From the NCBI GenBank assembly GCA_019118245.1, contig DWZJ01000009.1:1-39881 (forward strand): 39,881 bases of DNA, in the 5' to 3' direction. This DNA comes from Candidatus Oscillibacter excrementigallinarum. Its GTDB lineage: Bacteria; Bacillota; Clostridia; Oscillospirales; Oscillospiraceae. How positions within the stretch are numbered: position 1 is the first letter of the stretch; every line of letters starts with the position of its first letter. Both the position numbers and the translations under genes were made by a program. Shown piece after piece: positions 8,402-17,500 of the stretch. Under the pieces are notes generated by a model, which was not told the origin of the DNA, ran no database searches, and saw only the letters and a list, made by a program, of their open reading frames with translations.

Positions 8402-8518
8402 GCACCCCCCATTGTCGTCGTCGCAAAGTCCGCTAAGCTCCGTTTCCGCCTGCGGCGAAAACTGCGCCCGCTCCCTTGCTCCTCCTCTCCCCACCGCGCG
8501 GGGCGCGGCGGGGGCCCC
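8402..8518 (+). repeat. 117-bp terminal inverted module, left
   Basis: The reverse complement of 9198-9314 with two mismatches by eye (the third base, and one C/A difference near base 90). The same module occurs once in copy 3 at 31175-31290. It contains a GCGCGGGGCGCGG-type self-complementary core. Confidence 0.92.
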
Positions 8519-8550
8519 TTTCGGTCTTGGCCGAAAAGAAAACGGGCCGT

Positions 8551-8607
8551 ACCCGCAAGGGGTATGCCGCATCCGTAAGCGGCAAAGCCGCCAACGGCTG
8601 CGCAATT
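8551..8607 (+). repeat. 57-bp nested mini-module
   Basis: Begins ACCCGCAAGGGGTATGCCGC and ends before GCACGGTCC. Nearly the same sequence sits at the matching place in copy 3 (30587-30643), but is absent from that place in copy 2, where GGGCCGT joins GCACGGTCC directly (around 19410-19423). In copy 2 it appears further in, at about 19642-19697. Contains the hairpin GCGGCAAAGCCGC. Confidence 0.8.
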
Positions 8608-9110
8608 GCACGGTCCAAAAGAAAAGGCCGCTTTAACGCGCTTCGGTGCAGTGGCCCTCCGCGCGACGGGGGTCGGCGTATCGGTGCAAGCGCCGATTTT
8701 GCCTGGCCTTCGGGCACGCTAGGGTCTTCTGCGAAGTCGGTACTACCGTCCCGTGGCGGATGGTGCGGAGGGCGTCGGGGTGGTCGTCGCATTGAGCTGC
8801 TTCTCTTTTCGCTGCCGCTGGCCGGTGGTTGATGGGAGCCGGTGCAACGGGCCGATGAGGGCATCGGCCCCTACGGGAAGGCGAAAGGCTTTCGGCCCTG
8901 TGTGGTACGAGCCGCCACGACCGCCCGGGCAGCGCGTAGCGAAGCGGAACGCGCGGAAAGAGAAGCTGGTCAAATGCGTTCTTGCACCCCGTTGACTTCC
9001 GCACCCGCGCCGCGGGAATCCGCGTACAAGTCTCTACGGCACCTCGCCGCGCCCGTCGGAAGGTCATCGCAAACCCGCAGGCACCATCTCACGTCGACCT
9101 CCGTATTTAA

Positions 9111-9138
9111 GCAAACTTGCACGCACGTGCAAGTTTGC
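9111..9138. repeat. 28-bp palindrome in arm of copy 1
   Basis: Thirteen perfect pairs around a two-base centre (GCAAACTTGCACG arm). The copies in elements 2 (19447-19474) and 3 (30675-30702) have GCAACTTTGCAC arms, so the stem is kept while two positions change on both sides. On the minus strand a T-run (TTTTTTCTC-like) follows in copies 2 and 3. Confidence 0.85.
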
Positions 9139-9197
9139 GCTGAACATTTTTTCTTTTCCACCGGGCGCGGCGCATTTTCTTTTTGATGTCTCTATGC

Positions 9198-9314
9198 GGG
9201 GCCCCCGCCGCGCCCCGCGCGGTGGGGAGAGGATGAGCAAGGGAGCGGGCGCAGTTTTCGCCGCAGGCGGAAACGGAGCTTAGCGGACTTTGCGACGACG
9301 ACAATGGGGGGCGC
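9198..9314 (-). repeat. 117-bp terminal inverted module, right
   Basis: Partner of 8402-8518 in opposite orientation; the two are separated by 679 bases. See copy 1 of the composite element. Confidence 0.92.
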
Positions 9315-9474
9315 ATCTGCCCAGCCATCAGCATGGCTGCATACACCGTCGCGGCGTTGCGATTCCCGTCCCCTGACGGGGCCGCCAATCGCGCCGCTTC
9401 CTCGAAACCGCCTCGCTTCATCCGCCGCTGGCGGCGCTTCGGCGATTTCCCCCGTCCAATGGGACGCACCCCAA
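9315..9474 (-). repeat. Outer left-flank module, 160 bp, abutting polC
   Basis: The reverse complement of this stretch matches 19208-19368 almost throughout, and copy 3 keeps only its two ends (30489-30539). It includes the hairpin CAGCCAT/ATGGCTG (9321-9339), which in copies 2 and 3 reads CAGCTAT/ATAGCTG, a paired change. It ends about 22 bases before the polC stop codon. No gene is seen. Confidence 0.75.
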
Positions 9475-9496
9475 CGCTCCCCTGCGGGAATAGGGA

Positions 9497-12400
9497 TCAA
9501 AACAGCGTCAGCTGGCTGGTCTCCGCCATCCCGGCAAAGGCCCCCAGGGCCTTCAGCTGCTCGATGTGGGTCTTGGACAGCTTGTTGCAGCACATGGCGA
9601 ACTCCTCAATGGAGACGAACTGCTTCCCCTTCCGCTTCTCCACCGTGTCGATGGCCGCCGCCTCGCCCAGGCCGTGGACAGTGGTGAAGGGCGGCAGCAG
9701 GCCGTTCTCCGTTACCTTGAACTTGGTGGCGTCAGACTCGTAGATGTTGATGGTGTCGAAGTGGAAGCCCCGCAGGTAGAACTCGTAGCACACCTCCAGG
9801 GTGGTCAGCAGGTTCTGCTCCACCGCCGTGGCGTCCTTGTTGTTCTCGATCTCCCGAATCTTCCGCTTCACCGCCTCCTTGCCGGCGCAGCAGTACTCCG
9901 CGTCAAAGGCCTTGGCCCGGACGGAGAAGAACGTGGCGTAGAAGGCCAGGGGCTCGTGGACCTTGTACCAGGCGATGCGGAAGGCCATCATCACATAGGC
10001 CACCGCGTGGGCCTTGGGGAACAGGTAGCCGATCTTGGCCAGGGACTCGATGTACCACTCGGGCACGTCGTGGTCCCGCATGGCCTCCACCCAGCCCTCG
10101 TCAAAGCCGCCCTTTTTCACCTTGCCCTTTCGGACCTTCTCCATGATCTTGAAGCTCATCTTGGGGTCCAGGCCCTTGGAGATCAGGTACAGCATGATGT
10201 CGTCACGGCAGCCCACCGTCTCCAGAACGGAGGCGGTGCCGCTGACGATCAGGTCCCGGGCATTGCCCAGCCACACGTCCGTGCCGTGGGAGAAGCCGGA
10301 GAGCCGCACCAGGGTGTTGAAGTCCTTGGGCTGGGTGTCCACCAGCATCTGCCGGGTGAAGCGGGTGTTGAACTCCGGGATGGCCACGGCGCCGGTGGGG
10401 CCCAGGATCTCGTCGTTTTCATACCCCAGCACCTTGCTGGAGGTGAAGATGGACATGGTGTCTGGGTCGTCCAGGGGGATGTCGTGGGGGTCCACGCCGG
10501 TGAGATCCTGCATCATCCGGACCATGGTGGGGTCATCGTGTCCCAGCATGTCCAGTTTCAGGAGGTTGGCCTCCATGGAGTGATATTCAAAATGGGTGGT
10601 GACGGTATCGGAGTCATCGGCGTCCGCCGGATGCTGGACCGGGCAGAAGTCCTCCATGTCCATGTCGTCCGGGACCACCACCAGGCCGCCGGGGTGCTGG
10701 CCGGTGGTCCGGCGGGTGCCCACGCAGCCCAGGGTCAGGCGGTTCTCCTCCGCCCGGCCCACGGTCATGCCGTTCTCCTCCAGGTACTTCTTCACGAAGC
10801 CGTAGGCGGTCTTTTCCGCCAGGGTGCCGATGGTGCCGGCCCGGAACACCTGGGTCTCGCCGAACATCTCGATGGCGTGGCGGTGGGCGCGGGCCTGGTA
10901 CTCGCCGGAGAAGTTCAGGTCGATGTCTGGCACCTTGCCGCCGCCGAAGCCCAGGAAGGTCTCAAAGGGGATGTCAAAGCCGTCCTTGATGTATTTCGTG
11001 CCGCACACCGGGCAGACCTTGTCCGGCATATCCGCGCCGCAGCCGTAGGAGCCGTCCTGGATGAACTCCGAGTGCTTGCAGCTGGGGCAGCGGTAGTGGG
11101 GCGGGAGGCTGTTCACCTCCGTGATGCCGGACATGTAGGCCACCAGGGACGAGCCCACGGAGCCCCGGGAGCCCACCAGATAGCCGTTCTCCAGAGACCG
11201 CTGGACCAGCTTCTGGGCGGACATGTACACCACGTCGTACTTGCCCAGGATGCCGCCCAGCTCCACGTTCAGCCGGTCCACGATCAGCTTCGGCGGGTCC
11301 TCGCCGTACAGGGCGTGGACCTTGTTCCACACCAGGGAGTTCAGCTCCTCCTCGGAGTTCTCCAGCCGGGGCGGGAACAGGTCCTCCGGCAGCAGGGGGA
11401 AGGTCTCCACCTGGTCGGCGATGGCCTGGGTGTTGGTGACCACCACCTCATAGGCCTTCTCCTTCCCCAGGTAGGCAAACTCCCGGAGCATCTCGTCGGT
11501 GGTCTTGAAGTAGATGGGCAGCGGCGCGTTGGCGTCCGGGAACTTCTTGCTGGCCAGCAGGATGTGGCGGTAGGTCTCGTCCTCCGGCTCCCGGAAGTGG
11601 ACGTCGCCGGTGGCGCAGACGGGCTTGCCCAGCTCCTCCCCCAGCCGGACGATGGTGCGGTTGAACTCCCGCAGCTCCTCCTCCGACTGGACGTCGCCGT
11701 TGCGGAGCATGAAGGCGTTGTTGCACAGGGGCTGGATCTCCAGGTAGTCGTAGAAGGAGGCGATGCGCTTGAGCTCCTCCCAGTCCTTGTGGTCCGCCAC
11801 GGCCCGGAACAGCTCCCCGGCCTCGCAGGCGGAGCCCACGATGATACCCTCCCGGTGCTCCATCAGCAGGCTCTTGGGGATGGTGGGCACCCGCTTGAAG
11901 TATTTCAGGTTGGAGGCGGAGATCATCTGGTACAGGTTTTTCAGTCCCACCTTGTTCCGGGCGATGAGGATGATGTGCTTGGGGAAGCGGTTGGTCTTGC
12001 TGCCCAGGGGCCGCAGCTTCTCCATCTCCTTGTTCACCGCCTGGAGGGTGTGGATGCCCCGCTCGTGGAGCATCTTCCAGAAGGGGATCAGCATATAGCC
12101 CACGGTGGCGGCGTCGTCGCTGGCCCGGTGGTGGTTGAAATTGGGCAGCTCCAGCCGGTCCGCCACGATGTCCAGCTTGTACTTCCCCAGGTCCGGCAGC
12201 AGGTTCTGGGCCAGGATCAGGGAGTCCACATAGGTTGGCGAGAACTCCAGCCCTACCTTCCGGCACCCCGCCCGGATGAAGCTGATGTCGAACTCCGCGT
12301 TGTGGGCCGCCAGGGGACGGCCATCCACGAACTTCAAAAATTCCGTCAGGGCCTCCTTCAGCTCCGGGGCGTCCTTCAGCATCTCGTCGGTGATGCCGGT

Positions 12401-13504
12401 GAGGCCGATGATCTCCGGCGTCAGGTGCCGGTTGGGGTTGACGAAGGTCTGGAACCGCTCGGTGATCTCGCCGTTTTTCAGCACCACGGCGCCGATCTCC
12501 GTGATGGCCTCCCGGTCCACCTTGAGGCCCGTGGTCTCGATGTCGAAGCACACGAACTCCCCGTCCAGGGGGCAGTCCTGATGGCCGTGGACCACCACCC
12601 GGTCATCGATGTTGTTGATGAAGTAGCCCTCCACGCCGTAGAGGATCTTGATCTTGTCCCCGGCGGCGTGCCAGGCGTCCGGGAAGGACTGGGCCACGCC
12701 GTGGTCCGTGATGGCGATGGCGGAGTGGCCCCACCGGATGGCCTGCTGGACCACCTCCTTCGTGTCCGTCAGAGCGTCCATGTTGCTCATCTTGGTGTGG
12801 AGATGCAGCTCCACCCGCTTCTCCGGCGCGGTGTCCTGCCGCTCCGCGTGCTCGGTGATCTGGATGTGATAGGGGTTCAGCTGGATGTCCTTGCCGTCCC
12901 AGGTGGGCTCCATCTTCCCCTGGACCAGCAGCCACATCCCCACTTTGATGGCGCTCTCCAGCCCCTGGGCCTCCTTCTCCGTCAGGTTCTTCTGGACGGT
13001 GACGGAGTTGGTGTAGTCCGTCATGTCGAAGCTCAGGCGCCACATGCCGGGGCGCCGGGTCTCCCGGCACTCGAAGGCGAACACCTTGCCCGCCACGGTG
13101 GCGTTGCCCATCTTCAGGTCCAGGATTTTCATGGGCACCGGCTGGACCCGGATGGGCTTGCCCATCAGGACCTTGCCGGGGGCGGCCTTCTCTCCCTTGC
13201 CGCCGGAGGGCGCCGCCGGCGCGGGCGCCGGACGGCCCCCCGCAGGCGCGGCGTGAGACGCCGGGGCCTTGCAGGTGACCTCCACCGCCACCCTCTGGAA
13301 GCCGTAGCCCCCCATCAGCAGCCGCTTCAGCTCCTCCAGCTCCGCTTCCTCCAGCTCCGCCCGGGTGGTGAGCCGCAGGGACAGGGCCATGCTGGCCTGG
13401 TCGATACAGGCGCCGTTCACCACCGCGCCAGCCAAACGAAGCCGCAGCTCCCCGGAGAGCTGCAGCTCGGTAAACATCTCAAAAAAGGGAATATCTCTTG
13501 ACAT
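9497..13504 (-). CDS. polC: DNA polymerase III alpha subunit, Gram-positive PolC type
   Basis: Replicative polymerase with built-in 3'-5' proofreading exonuclease, about 1335 residues (family usually near 1430, the shortfall being at the N terminus). In order: an N-terminal domain; an Ala/Pro-rich linker (about 80-110); an OB fold (about 135-215); a PHP domain starting VELHLHTKMSNMDALTD (about 231); the exonuclease inserted in it (CFDIETTGL near 320, AHNAEFDISFI, HHRASDDAA); a zinc-binding CPSC...CPVC segment; and the polymerase core with PDIDLNFSGEYQ carrying the catalytic Asp pair. The ATG at 13502-13504 is preferred to the GTG at 13513 because AAGGTGG is then a well-spaced ribosome site. 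It is last in the ispG-side operon and follows an intercistronic repeat. Confidence 0.97.
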   Translation of the reverse strand: MSRDIPFFEMFTELQLSGELRLRLAGAVVNGACIDQASMALSLRLTTRAELEEAELEELKRLLMGGYGFQRVAVEVTCKAPASHAAPAGGRPAPAPAAPSGGKGEKAAPGKVLMGKPIRVQPVPMKILDLKMGNATVAGKVFAFECRETRRPGMWRLSFDMTDYTNSVTVQKNLTEKEAQGLESAIKVGMWLLVQGKMEPTWDGKDIQLNPYHIQITEHAERQDTAPEKRVELHLHTKMSNMDALTDTKEVVQQAIRWGHSAIAITDHGVAQSFPDAWHAAGDKIKILYGVEGYFINNIDDRVVVHGHQDCPLDGEFVCFDIETTGLKVDREAITEIGAVVLKNGEITERFQTFVNPNRHLTPEIIGLTGITDEMLKDAPELKEALTEFLKFVDGRPLAAHNAEFDISFIRAGCRKVGLEFSPTYVDSLILAQNLLPDLGKYKLDIVADRLELPNFNHHRASDDAATVGYMLIPFWKMLHERGIHTLQAVNKEMEKLRPLGSKTNRFPKHIILIARNKVGLKNLYQMISASNLKYFKRVPTIPKSLLMEHREGIIVGSACEAGELFRAVADHKDWEELKRIASFYDYLEIQPLCNNAFMLRNGDVQSEEELREFNRTIVRLGEELGKPVCATGDVHFREPEDETYRHILLASKKFPDANAPLPIYFKTTDEMLREFAYLGKEKAYEVVVTNTQAIADQVETFPLLPEDLFPPRLENSEEELNSLVWNKVHALYGEDPPKLIVDRLNVELGGILGKYDVVYMSAQKLVQRSLENGYLVGSRGSVGSSLVAYMSGITEVNSLPPHYRCPSCKHSEFIQDGSYGCGADMPDKVCPVCGTKYIKDGFDIPFETFLGFGGGKVPDIDLNFSGEYQARAHRHAIEMFGETQVFRAGTIGTLAEKTAYGFVKKYLEENGMTVGRAEENRLTLGCVGTRRTTGQHPGGLVVVPDDMDMEDFCPVQHPADADDSDTVTTHFEYHSMEANLLKLDMLGHDDPTMVRMMQDLTGVDPHDIPLDDPDTMSIFTSSKVLGYENDEILGPTGAVAIPEFNTRFTRQMLVDTQPKDFNTLVRLSGFSHGTDVWLGNARDLIVSGTASVLETVGCRDDIMLYLISKGLDPKMSFKIMEKVRKGKVKKGGFDEGWVEAMRDHDVPEWYIESLAKIGYLFPKAHAVAYVMMAFRIAWYKVHEPLAFYATFFSVRAKAFDAEYCCAGKEAVKRKIREIENNKDATAVEQNLLTTLEVCYEFYLRGFHFDTINIYESDATKFKVTENGLLPPFTTVHGLGEAAAIDTVEKRKGKQFVSIEEFAMCCNKLSKTHIEQLKALGAFAGMAETSQLTLF

Positions 13505-13540
13505 AGACGCCACCTTGTTAAACAGGAATCAGGTACCAAA

Positions 13541-13649
13541 GAATTAGGAATTAGAAGTTCGGAATTAGGAATTATTGTGGTGTTCCGCCGCAGGCGGAAC
13601 GATCTCAAATCGTCCGGCTTTGCCGGACACCGAAATTCCTAATTCCTCA
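13541..13649. repeat. Intercistronic TTAGGAATT element, copy 1 (ispG/polC)
   Basis: Outer arms with repeated TTAGGAATTAGGAATT-like units on the left and AATTCCTAATTCC on the right. Two hairpins lie between: TTCCGCC/GGCGGAA (13583-13599) and GTCCGGC/GCCGGAC (13612-13628). It begins at the base next to the ispG stop codon and ends 36 bases before the polC start. The same element lies at 32653-32774 and 33739-33879. Confidence 0.9.
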
Positions 13650-14687
13650 TTACAGTTTTTCGATCTCCTCCATCAGCTTGTCCACCAGCTGGTCCTGGGG
13701 GACCTTGTACAGGATCTCCCCCTTGCGGAAGAGAAGGCCCTCGCCCTTGCCGCCGGCGATGCCGATGTCCGCCGCGGCCGCCTCGCCGGGGCCGTTGACG
13801 GCGCAGCCCATGACGGCCACGGTGATGTTCTTCGTGCAGTTCATCAGCCGCCGCTCCACCTCCTCCGCCATGGGGATCAGATCGATGCGGGTGCGGCCGC
13901 AGGTGGGGCAGGCGATGAGATTCACGCCCTCTTTCCGCAGGCCGGCGGCTTTCAAAATCTTCTTGGCGGCGTAGATCTCCTCCACCGGGTCGGCGGTCAG
14001 CGTCACCCGGATGGTGTCGCCGATGCCCATGCACAACAGGCCGCCGATGCCCATGGCGGATTTGACCATGCCCATGGAGGGCGTCCCCGCCTCCGTCACC
14101 CCCAGGTGCAGAGGGTAGTCCGTCCGCTCACTGAGCAGCCGGTAGGCCGCCATGGTCAGCGGCACGTCGGAGCATTTGACGGAGATGCAGATATCGTCAA
14201 AGTCGAACTTGTTCAAAAGAGCCACATGGCCCATGGCGCTCTCCACCAGGGCCTCGGCGGTGACGCCGCCGTACTTGGCCCGGAGCTCCTTTTCCAACGA
14301 CCCGCCGTTGACGCCGATGCGGATGGGGATGTTCTTTTGGCGGCAGATGTCCGCCACCGCCTGTACCTTCTCCTCCCCGCCGATGTTGCCGGGGTTGATG
14401 CGGATGGCGTCGATGCCCCGCTCCGCGCACTCCAGGGCGTACTTGTAGTTGAAGTGGATGTCCGCGATCAGGGGGATGGAGATCTGGGACTTGATCCGGT
14501 CCACCGCCTCCGCCGCCGCCTGGTCCGGAATGGCGATGCGGACGATCTCGCAGCCCGCCGCCTCCAGCGCGTGGATCTGGGCCACGGTGGCCGCCACGTC
14601 GTCGGTCTTGGTATTGCACATGGACTGGATGGACACCGGGGCGCCGCCACCCACAGGCACCGTTCCCACCATCAAACGCTTCGTCAT
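13650..14687 (-). CDS. ispG: 4-hydroxy-3-methylbut-2-enyl diphosphate synthase
   Basis: 345-residue [4Fe-4S] enzyme of the MEP isoprenoid pathway, converting MEcPP to HMBPP. Signatures: SIQSMCNTKTDD near the N terminus, ADIHFNYKYAL, RINPGNIGG, and the cluster-binding Cys set CPTCGRTRIDL and MGCAVNGPGE in the C-terminal domain. The ATG at 14685-14687 has GGGAGG upstream and overlaps the GNAT stop by four bases; the longer open frame upstream is out-of-frame GNAT sequence. It lies in one operon with dxr, cdsA, uppS, so two MEP enzymes are grouped with the undecaprenyl synthase they feed. Confidence 0.97.
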   Translation of the reverse strand: MTKRLMVGTVPVGGGAPVSIQSMCNTKTDDVAATVAQIHALEAAGCEIVRIAIPDQAAAEAVDRIKSQISIPLIADIHFNYKYALECAERGIDAIRINPGNIGGEEKVQAVADICRQKNIPIRIGVNGGSLEKELRAKYGGVTAEALVESAMGHVALLNKFDFDDICISVKCSDVPLTMAAYRLLSERTDYPLHLGVTEAGTPSMGMVKSAMGIGGLLCMGIGDTIRVTLTADPVEEIYAAKKILKAAGLRKEGVNLIACPTCGRTRIDLIPMAEEVERRLMNCTKNITVAVMGCAVNGPGEAAAADIGIAGGKGEGLLFRKGEILYKVPQDQLVDKLMEEIEKL

Positions 14688-15202
14688 GGCATTTCCTCCC
14701 TCAAAAGGGCATAGATGCAGGAGTCCAGCATCTCCCCGTTTTTGTACACGCTTTGCCGGAGGGTGCCCTCCAGCGTAAAGCCCGCCTTCTCCAGCACACG
14801 GCGGGAGGCGGCGTTCCGGGCAAAGGGCTCCGCGTGGATGCGGACGATGTCCAAGGTCCCAAACCCCTCCCGGCACATGGCCGTGACGGCGGCGGTCATG
14901 ATCCCGCGGCCCCAAAAGGGTTTTCCCAGCCAATAGCCCAGCTCCGCGCTGCGGCGGTACACGTCGCTCCCCAGGGTCAGGCTGATGCTGCCGACGGCTT
15001 CGCCGTCCACCACGATGGCCCGGCACAGCTGGCCCCGGCCCTCGTTTTGGACGCAGCCGGCCACAAAGTCCACCGCGTCCTGACGGCTGTAGGGCCAGGG
15101 GAACACGTCCCGCAGATTGGCCGCGATCTTTGCATTGTCCGCGTACCGGGCGATGGAGTTCTCATCCCCCTCCCGCCAGGGCCGCAGGGTAACCTCCGTC
15201 AT
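14684..15202 (-). CDS. GNAT N-acetyltransferase, RimJ/RimL-like
   Basis: 172 residues. An acetyl-CoA-dependent acetyltransferase by fold: VTLRPWREGDENSIARYAD at the N terminus, the AELGYWLGKPFWGRGIMTAA acetyl-CoA-binding region (motif A) and the RNAASRRVLEKAGFTLEGTLR C-terminal motif seen in RimJ/RimL proteins. The substrate is unknown; members acetylate protein N termini or small amines. It sits between rseP (nine-base gap) and ispG (ATGA overlap), an unusual guest in this operon, and is clearly co-translated with them. Confidence 0.9.
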   Translation of the reverse strand: MTEVTLRPWREGDENSIARYADNAKIAANLRDVFPWPYSRQDAVDFVAGCVQNEGRGQLCRAIVVDGEAVGSISLTLGSDVYRRSAELGYWLGKPFWGRGIMTAAVTAMCREGFGTLDIVRIHAEPFARNAASRRVLEKAGFTLEGTLRQSVYKNGEMLDSCIYALLREEMP

Positions 15203-15211
15203 AGCCTTCTC

Positions 15212-16282
15212 CTATCCGAACAGCTTGAACACGTCGTTGAAGGTGACCACCAGCATGAAGCCCATCAGGGCCACGAAGCCCACGGTGTTCACAGCCATCT
15301 CGTACTTCTCCGGGATCTTCCTCCGGAACAGCTTCATGGCGATCTCGTCGATGATGAGGAAGAAGATCTTGCCGCCGTCCAGGGCCGGGATGGGCAGCAG
15401 GTTCATCACCGCCAGATTCACCGCCAGCATGGCGCCGAAGTAGAGGATGTTCTCCACCGCGGCGGCAAAGGTCTCCGACGCGGTGCCCACCTGGGTGATG
15501 GTGGAGACGATGCCCACCGGTCCGCTCAGGTCATCCATGCCCGCCTGGCCGGTCACCAGCATCTGCAGGCTCAGCCGCACGATGCGGACAAAGTCGATGG
15601 TGTTCAGCCAGCTGGTCCTGAGGATGGTCCAGAGGTTGGCCTCCTCCACCTGGTCACCGGCGATATAGATGCCGTAGCCCTGGTAGGTCTCCCCCTCCGT
15701 GCCGGTGTAGGTGCCCCAGGTGATATCGTTCAGGGTCACCTTCTCCCCGTCCCGCAGGACCACCAGGTCCATGGGCTGGCCCTGATTCAGGCTCATCAGC
15801 AGGGACACGTCACTGTACAGGTACACCCGCTCGCCGTTGATCTCGTAAAAGATGTCCCCGGCCTGAAGGGTCTGGCCGTTCTGCTGTTCAAACTCCGGCG
15901 CGGCCCCGGCCGCCGCCGGGATCAGGAACCCCGCCGCGCCGCTGTACACCGCCAGGATGATGAGGAACCCCGCCAGGAAGTTCATAAAGGACCCAGCGGC
16001 GAAGATCACCAGCTTCTTGAAAAAGCCCTGGCGGCCCAGCGACCGCTCGTCGCTGGAGTCCTCGTCCTCCCCCTCCATGGCGCAGAAGCCGCCGATGGGC
16101 AGCAATCGCCAGGAATACTGGGTCTCCTCCGTCTCCTTGTGCCAGATCAGAGGGCCCATGCCGATGGAGAACTCGTTGACCCGCACGCCGCAGAGCTTGG
16201 CCGCCGCGAAGTGGCCGAACTCGTGGACGGCGATCAGTACGCCGAAGATCAGAATGGCTGCCAGGATATACACAATGGTCAT
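15212..16282 (-). CDS. rseP: RseP-type site-2 membrane metalloprotease
   Basis: 356-residue intramembrane zinc protease (M50) that cuts transmembrane anti-sigma factors or signal peptides. The zinc motif HEFGH is at residues 20-24 in the first helix; a PDZ domain occupies the middle (about 110-200); the second metal/active motif is LPIPALDGGK in a later helix, followed by a C-terminal membrane helix. Start ATG at 16280-16282. It lies 32 bases after dxr, the usual dxr-rseP order. A membrane anti-sigma candidate is encoded at 38524-39747, but a link between the two is only a guess. Confidence 0.95.
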   Translation of the reverse strand: MTIVYILAAILIFGVLIAVHEFGHFAAAKLCGVRVNEFSIGMGPLIWHKETEETQYSWRLLPIGGFCAMEGEDEDSSDERSLGRQGFFKKLVIFAAGSFMNFLAGFLIILAVYSGAAGFLIPAAAGAAPEFEQQNGQTLQAGDIFYEINGERVYLYSDVSLLMSLNQGQPMDLVVLRDGEKVTLNDITWGTYTGTEGETYQGYGIYIAGDQVEEANLWTILRTSWLNTIDFVRIVRLSLQMLVTGQAGMDDLSGPVGIVSTITQVGTASETFAAAVENILYFGAMLAVNLAVMNLLPIPALDGGKIFFLIIDEIAMKLFRRKIPEKYEMAVNTVGFVALMGFMLVVTFNDVFKLFG

Positions 16283-16314
16283 GGAAAAACTCCCGTCATG
16301 TTATGGAATGTCGC

Positions 16315-17460
16315 TTATGCCCGGGCCAGCACCGCCTGCCGGGCCGCCTGATCCGCCGCCAGGATGTCCTCCAGCGACGGGTCCTGCCGGACGGCCACCG
16401 CCGCCCGGGCCTCCGCCACCAGGCGGGGGATGTCGGAAAAGCCGATCTTCTCCGCCAGGAAGAGGCCCACCGCCTCCTCGTTGGCGCCGTTCAGGATGGC
16501 GCAGGCGGTGCCGCCCTCCTCTGCCGCCTCCTCCGCCAGGCGCAGGCAGGGAAAGGCCTCCCGGTCCGGCTGGGCGAAGGTCAGGGGCGGGCAGGAGAGC
16601 AGGTCCAGGGGCTCCGCCGGGCTCTCTGCACGCTCCGGGTAGGTCATGGCATAGCGGATGGGCAGCCGCATATCCGGCGTGCCCAGCTGGGCCAGCACGG
16701 CCCCGTCCCGGTACTCCACCAGGGAGTGGACGATGCTCTGCCGGTGGATCACCACCGACACCTGAGAGAGGGGCAGGCGATAGAGCCGCATGGCCTCGAT
16801 GACCTCCAGGCCCTTGTTCATCAGCGTGGCGCAGTCCACGGTGATCTTGGGGCCCATGGTCCAGTTGGGGTGGCGGAGGGCGTCCGCTCTGGTCATTTTG
16901 CCCACTTCCTCCGCCGTCATGCCGTAAAAAGGCCCGCCGGAGCAGGTGAGGATCAATCGCTTGATCTCCCGCCGGTCGGCGCACCCCTGAAGGCACTGGA
17001 AGATGGCGGAGTGCTCCGAGTCCACCGGCACGATCTCCGCCCCATACGCATCCGCCGCGTCCATCACCAGCTGGCCGGCGCAGACCAGCGTCTCCTTATT
17101 GGCCAGGGCGATGCGCTTCTTCTCCCGGATGGCGGCCAGGGTGGGGCGCAGGCCCACCATGCCCACCACGGCGGTGACCACCGTGTCCGCCTCAGGGCAG
17201 ACGGCGGCCTCCAGCAGGGCCTCCGGCCCGCCCAGGACGCGGGTGTCCGTGTCCGCCAGGCGGACCGCCAGGTCCTTTGCCGCTGCCTCGTCTGTCAGCA
17301 CCGCCAGCCGGGGACGGAATTTTCTCGCCTGGGCCTCCAGCCGCTCCCCGTTGGAATTGGCCGTGAGGGCGGCCACCCGCAGCCCCAGCTGCTCCGCCAC
17401 GTCCAGCGTCTGGCGGCCGATGGATCCGGTGGCCCCTAAAATCGAAATCGTCTTGCTCAT
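16315..17460 (-). CDS. dxr: 1-deoxy-D-xylulose 5-phosphate reductoisomerase
   Basis: 381 residues; the NADPH-dependent enzyme that makes MEP from DXP, the first committed MEP-pathway step. N-terminal nucleotide-binding loop GATGSIGRQTLDV (about 8-20), the metal/substrate region VPVDSEHSA, SGGPFYG in the catalytic domain, and LNGANEEAV near the end. Forty bases after cdsA and 32 before rseP, same operon as ispG. Confidence 0.97.
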   Translation of the reverse strand: MSKTISILGATGSIGRQTLDVAEQLGLRVAALTANSNGERLEAQARKFRPRLAVLTDEAAAKDLAVRLADTDTRVLGGPEALLEAAVCPEADTVVTAVVGMVGLRPTLAAIREKKRIALANKETLVCAGQLVMDAADAYGAEIVPVDSEHSAIFQCLQGCADRREIKRLILTCSGGPFYGMTAEEVGKMTRADALRHPNWTMGPKITVDCATLMNKGLEVIEAMRLYRLPLSQVSVVIHRQSIVHSLVEYRDGAVLAQLGTPDMRLPIRYAMTYPERAESPAEPLDLLSCPPLTFAQPDREAFPCLRLAEEAAEEGGTACAILNGANEEAVGLFLAEKIGFSDIPRLVAEARAAVAVRQDPSLEDILAADQAARQAVLARA

Positions 17461-17500
17461 AGCTCTATCCTATTCCCAATAGCTGAAAACAATCCTAAAA

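Larger units (their letters stand above)
8402..9314 (-). mobile_element. Large composite inverted-repeat element, copy 1 (reversed)
   Basis: A 913-base gene-free element between the convergent thioesterase and polC genes. Its borders are GCACCCCCCATT and AATGGGGGGCGC in inverted orientation. Compared with copy 3 (30540-31290) the arms run in the opposite direction: 8625-8815 is the reverse complement of the copy 3 right arm, and about 8930-9150 that of its left arm. Both ends carry the same 117-base module inverted (8402-8518 and 9198-9314). The centre (8820-8930) contains a perfect hairpin of nine pairs (8849-8857 with 8862-8870). Open frames here change between copies and look spurious. No transposase and no known IS ends were seen. 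Confidence 0.8.

Noticed and set aside
8320-9490. Several 80-140-codon frames inside the repeat elements (also in the copies at 19.4, 21.1 and 30.5-31.4 kb)
   Set aside because: The frames exist because the repeat is GC-rich. They are not kept in the same frame between copies, have no ribosome sites, and are Arg/Ser/Pro-rich with no domain.
9566-13501. A 1311-codon open frame on the plus strand opposite polC
   Set aside because: It mirrors polC on the opposite strand, a common effect in GC-rich genes. Its composition is His/Gly/Leu-rich with no domain, and PolC is unmistakable on the other strand.
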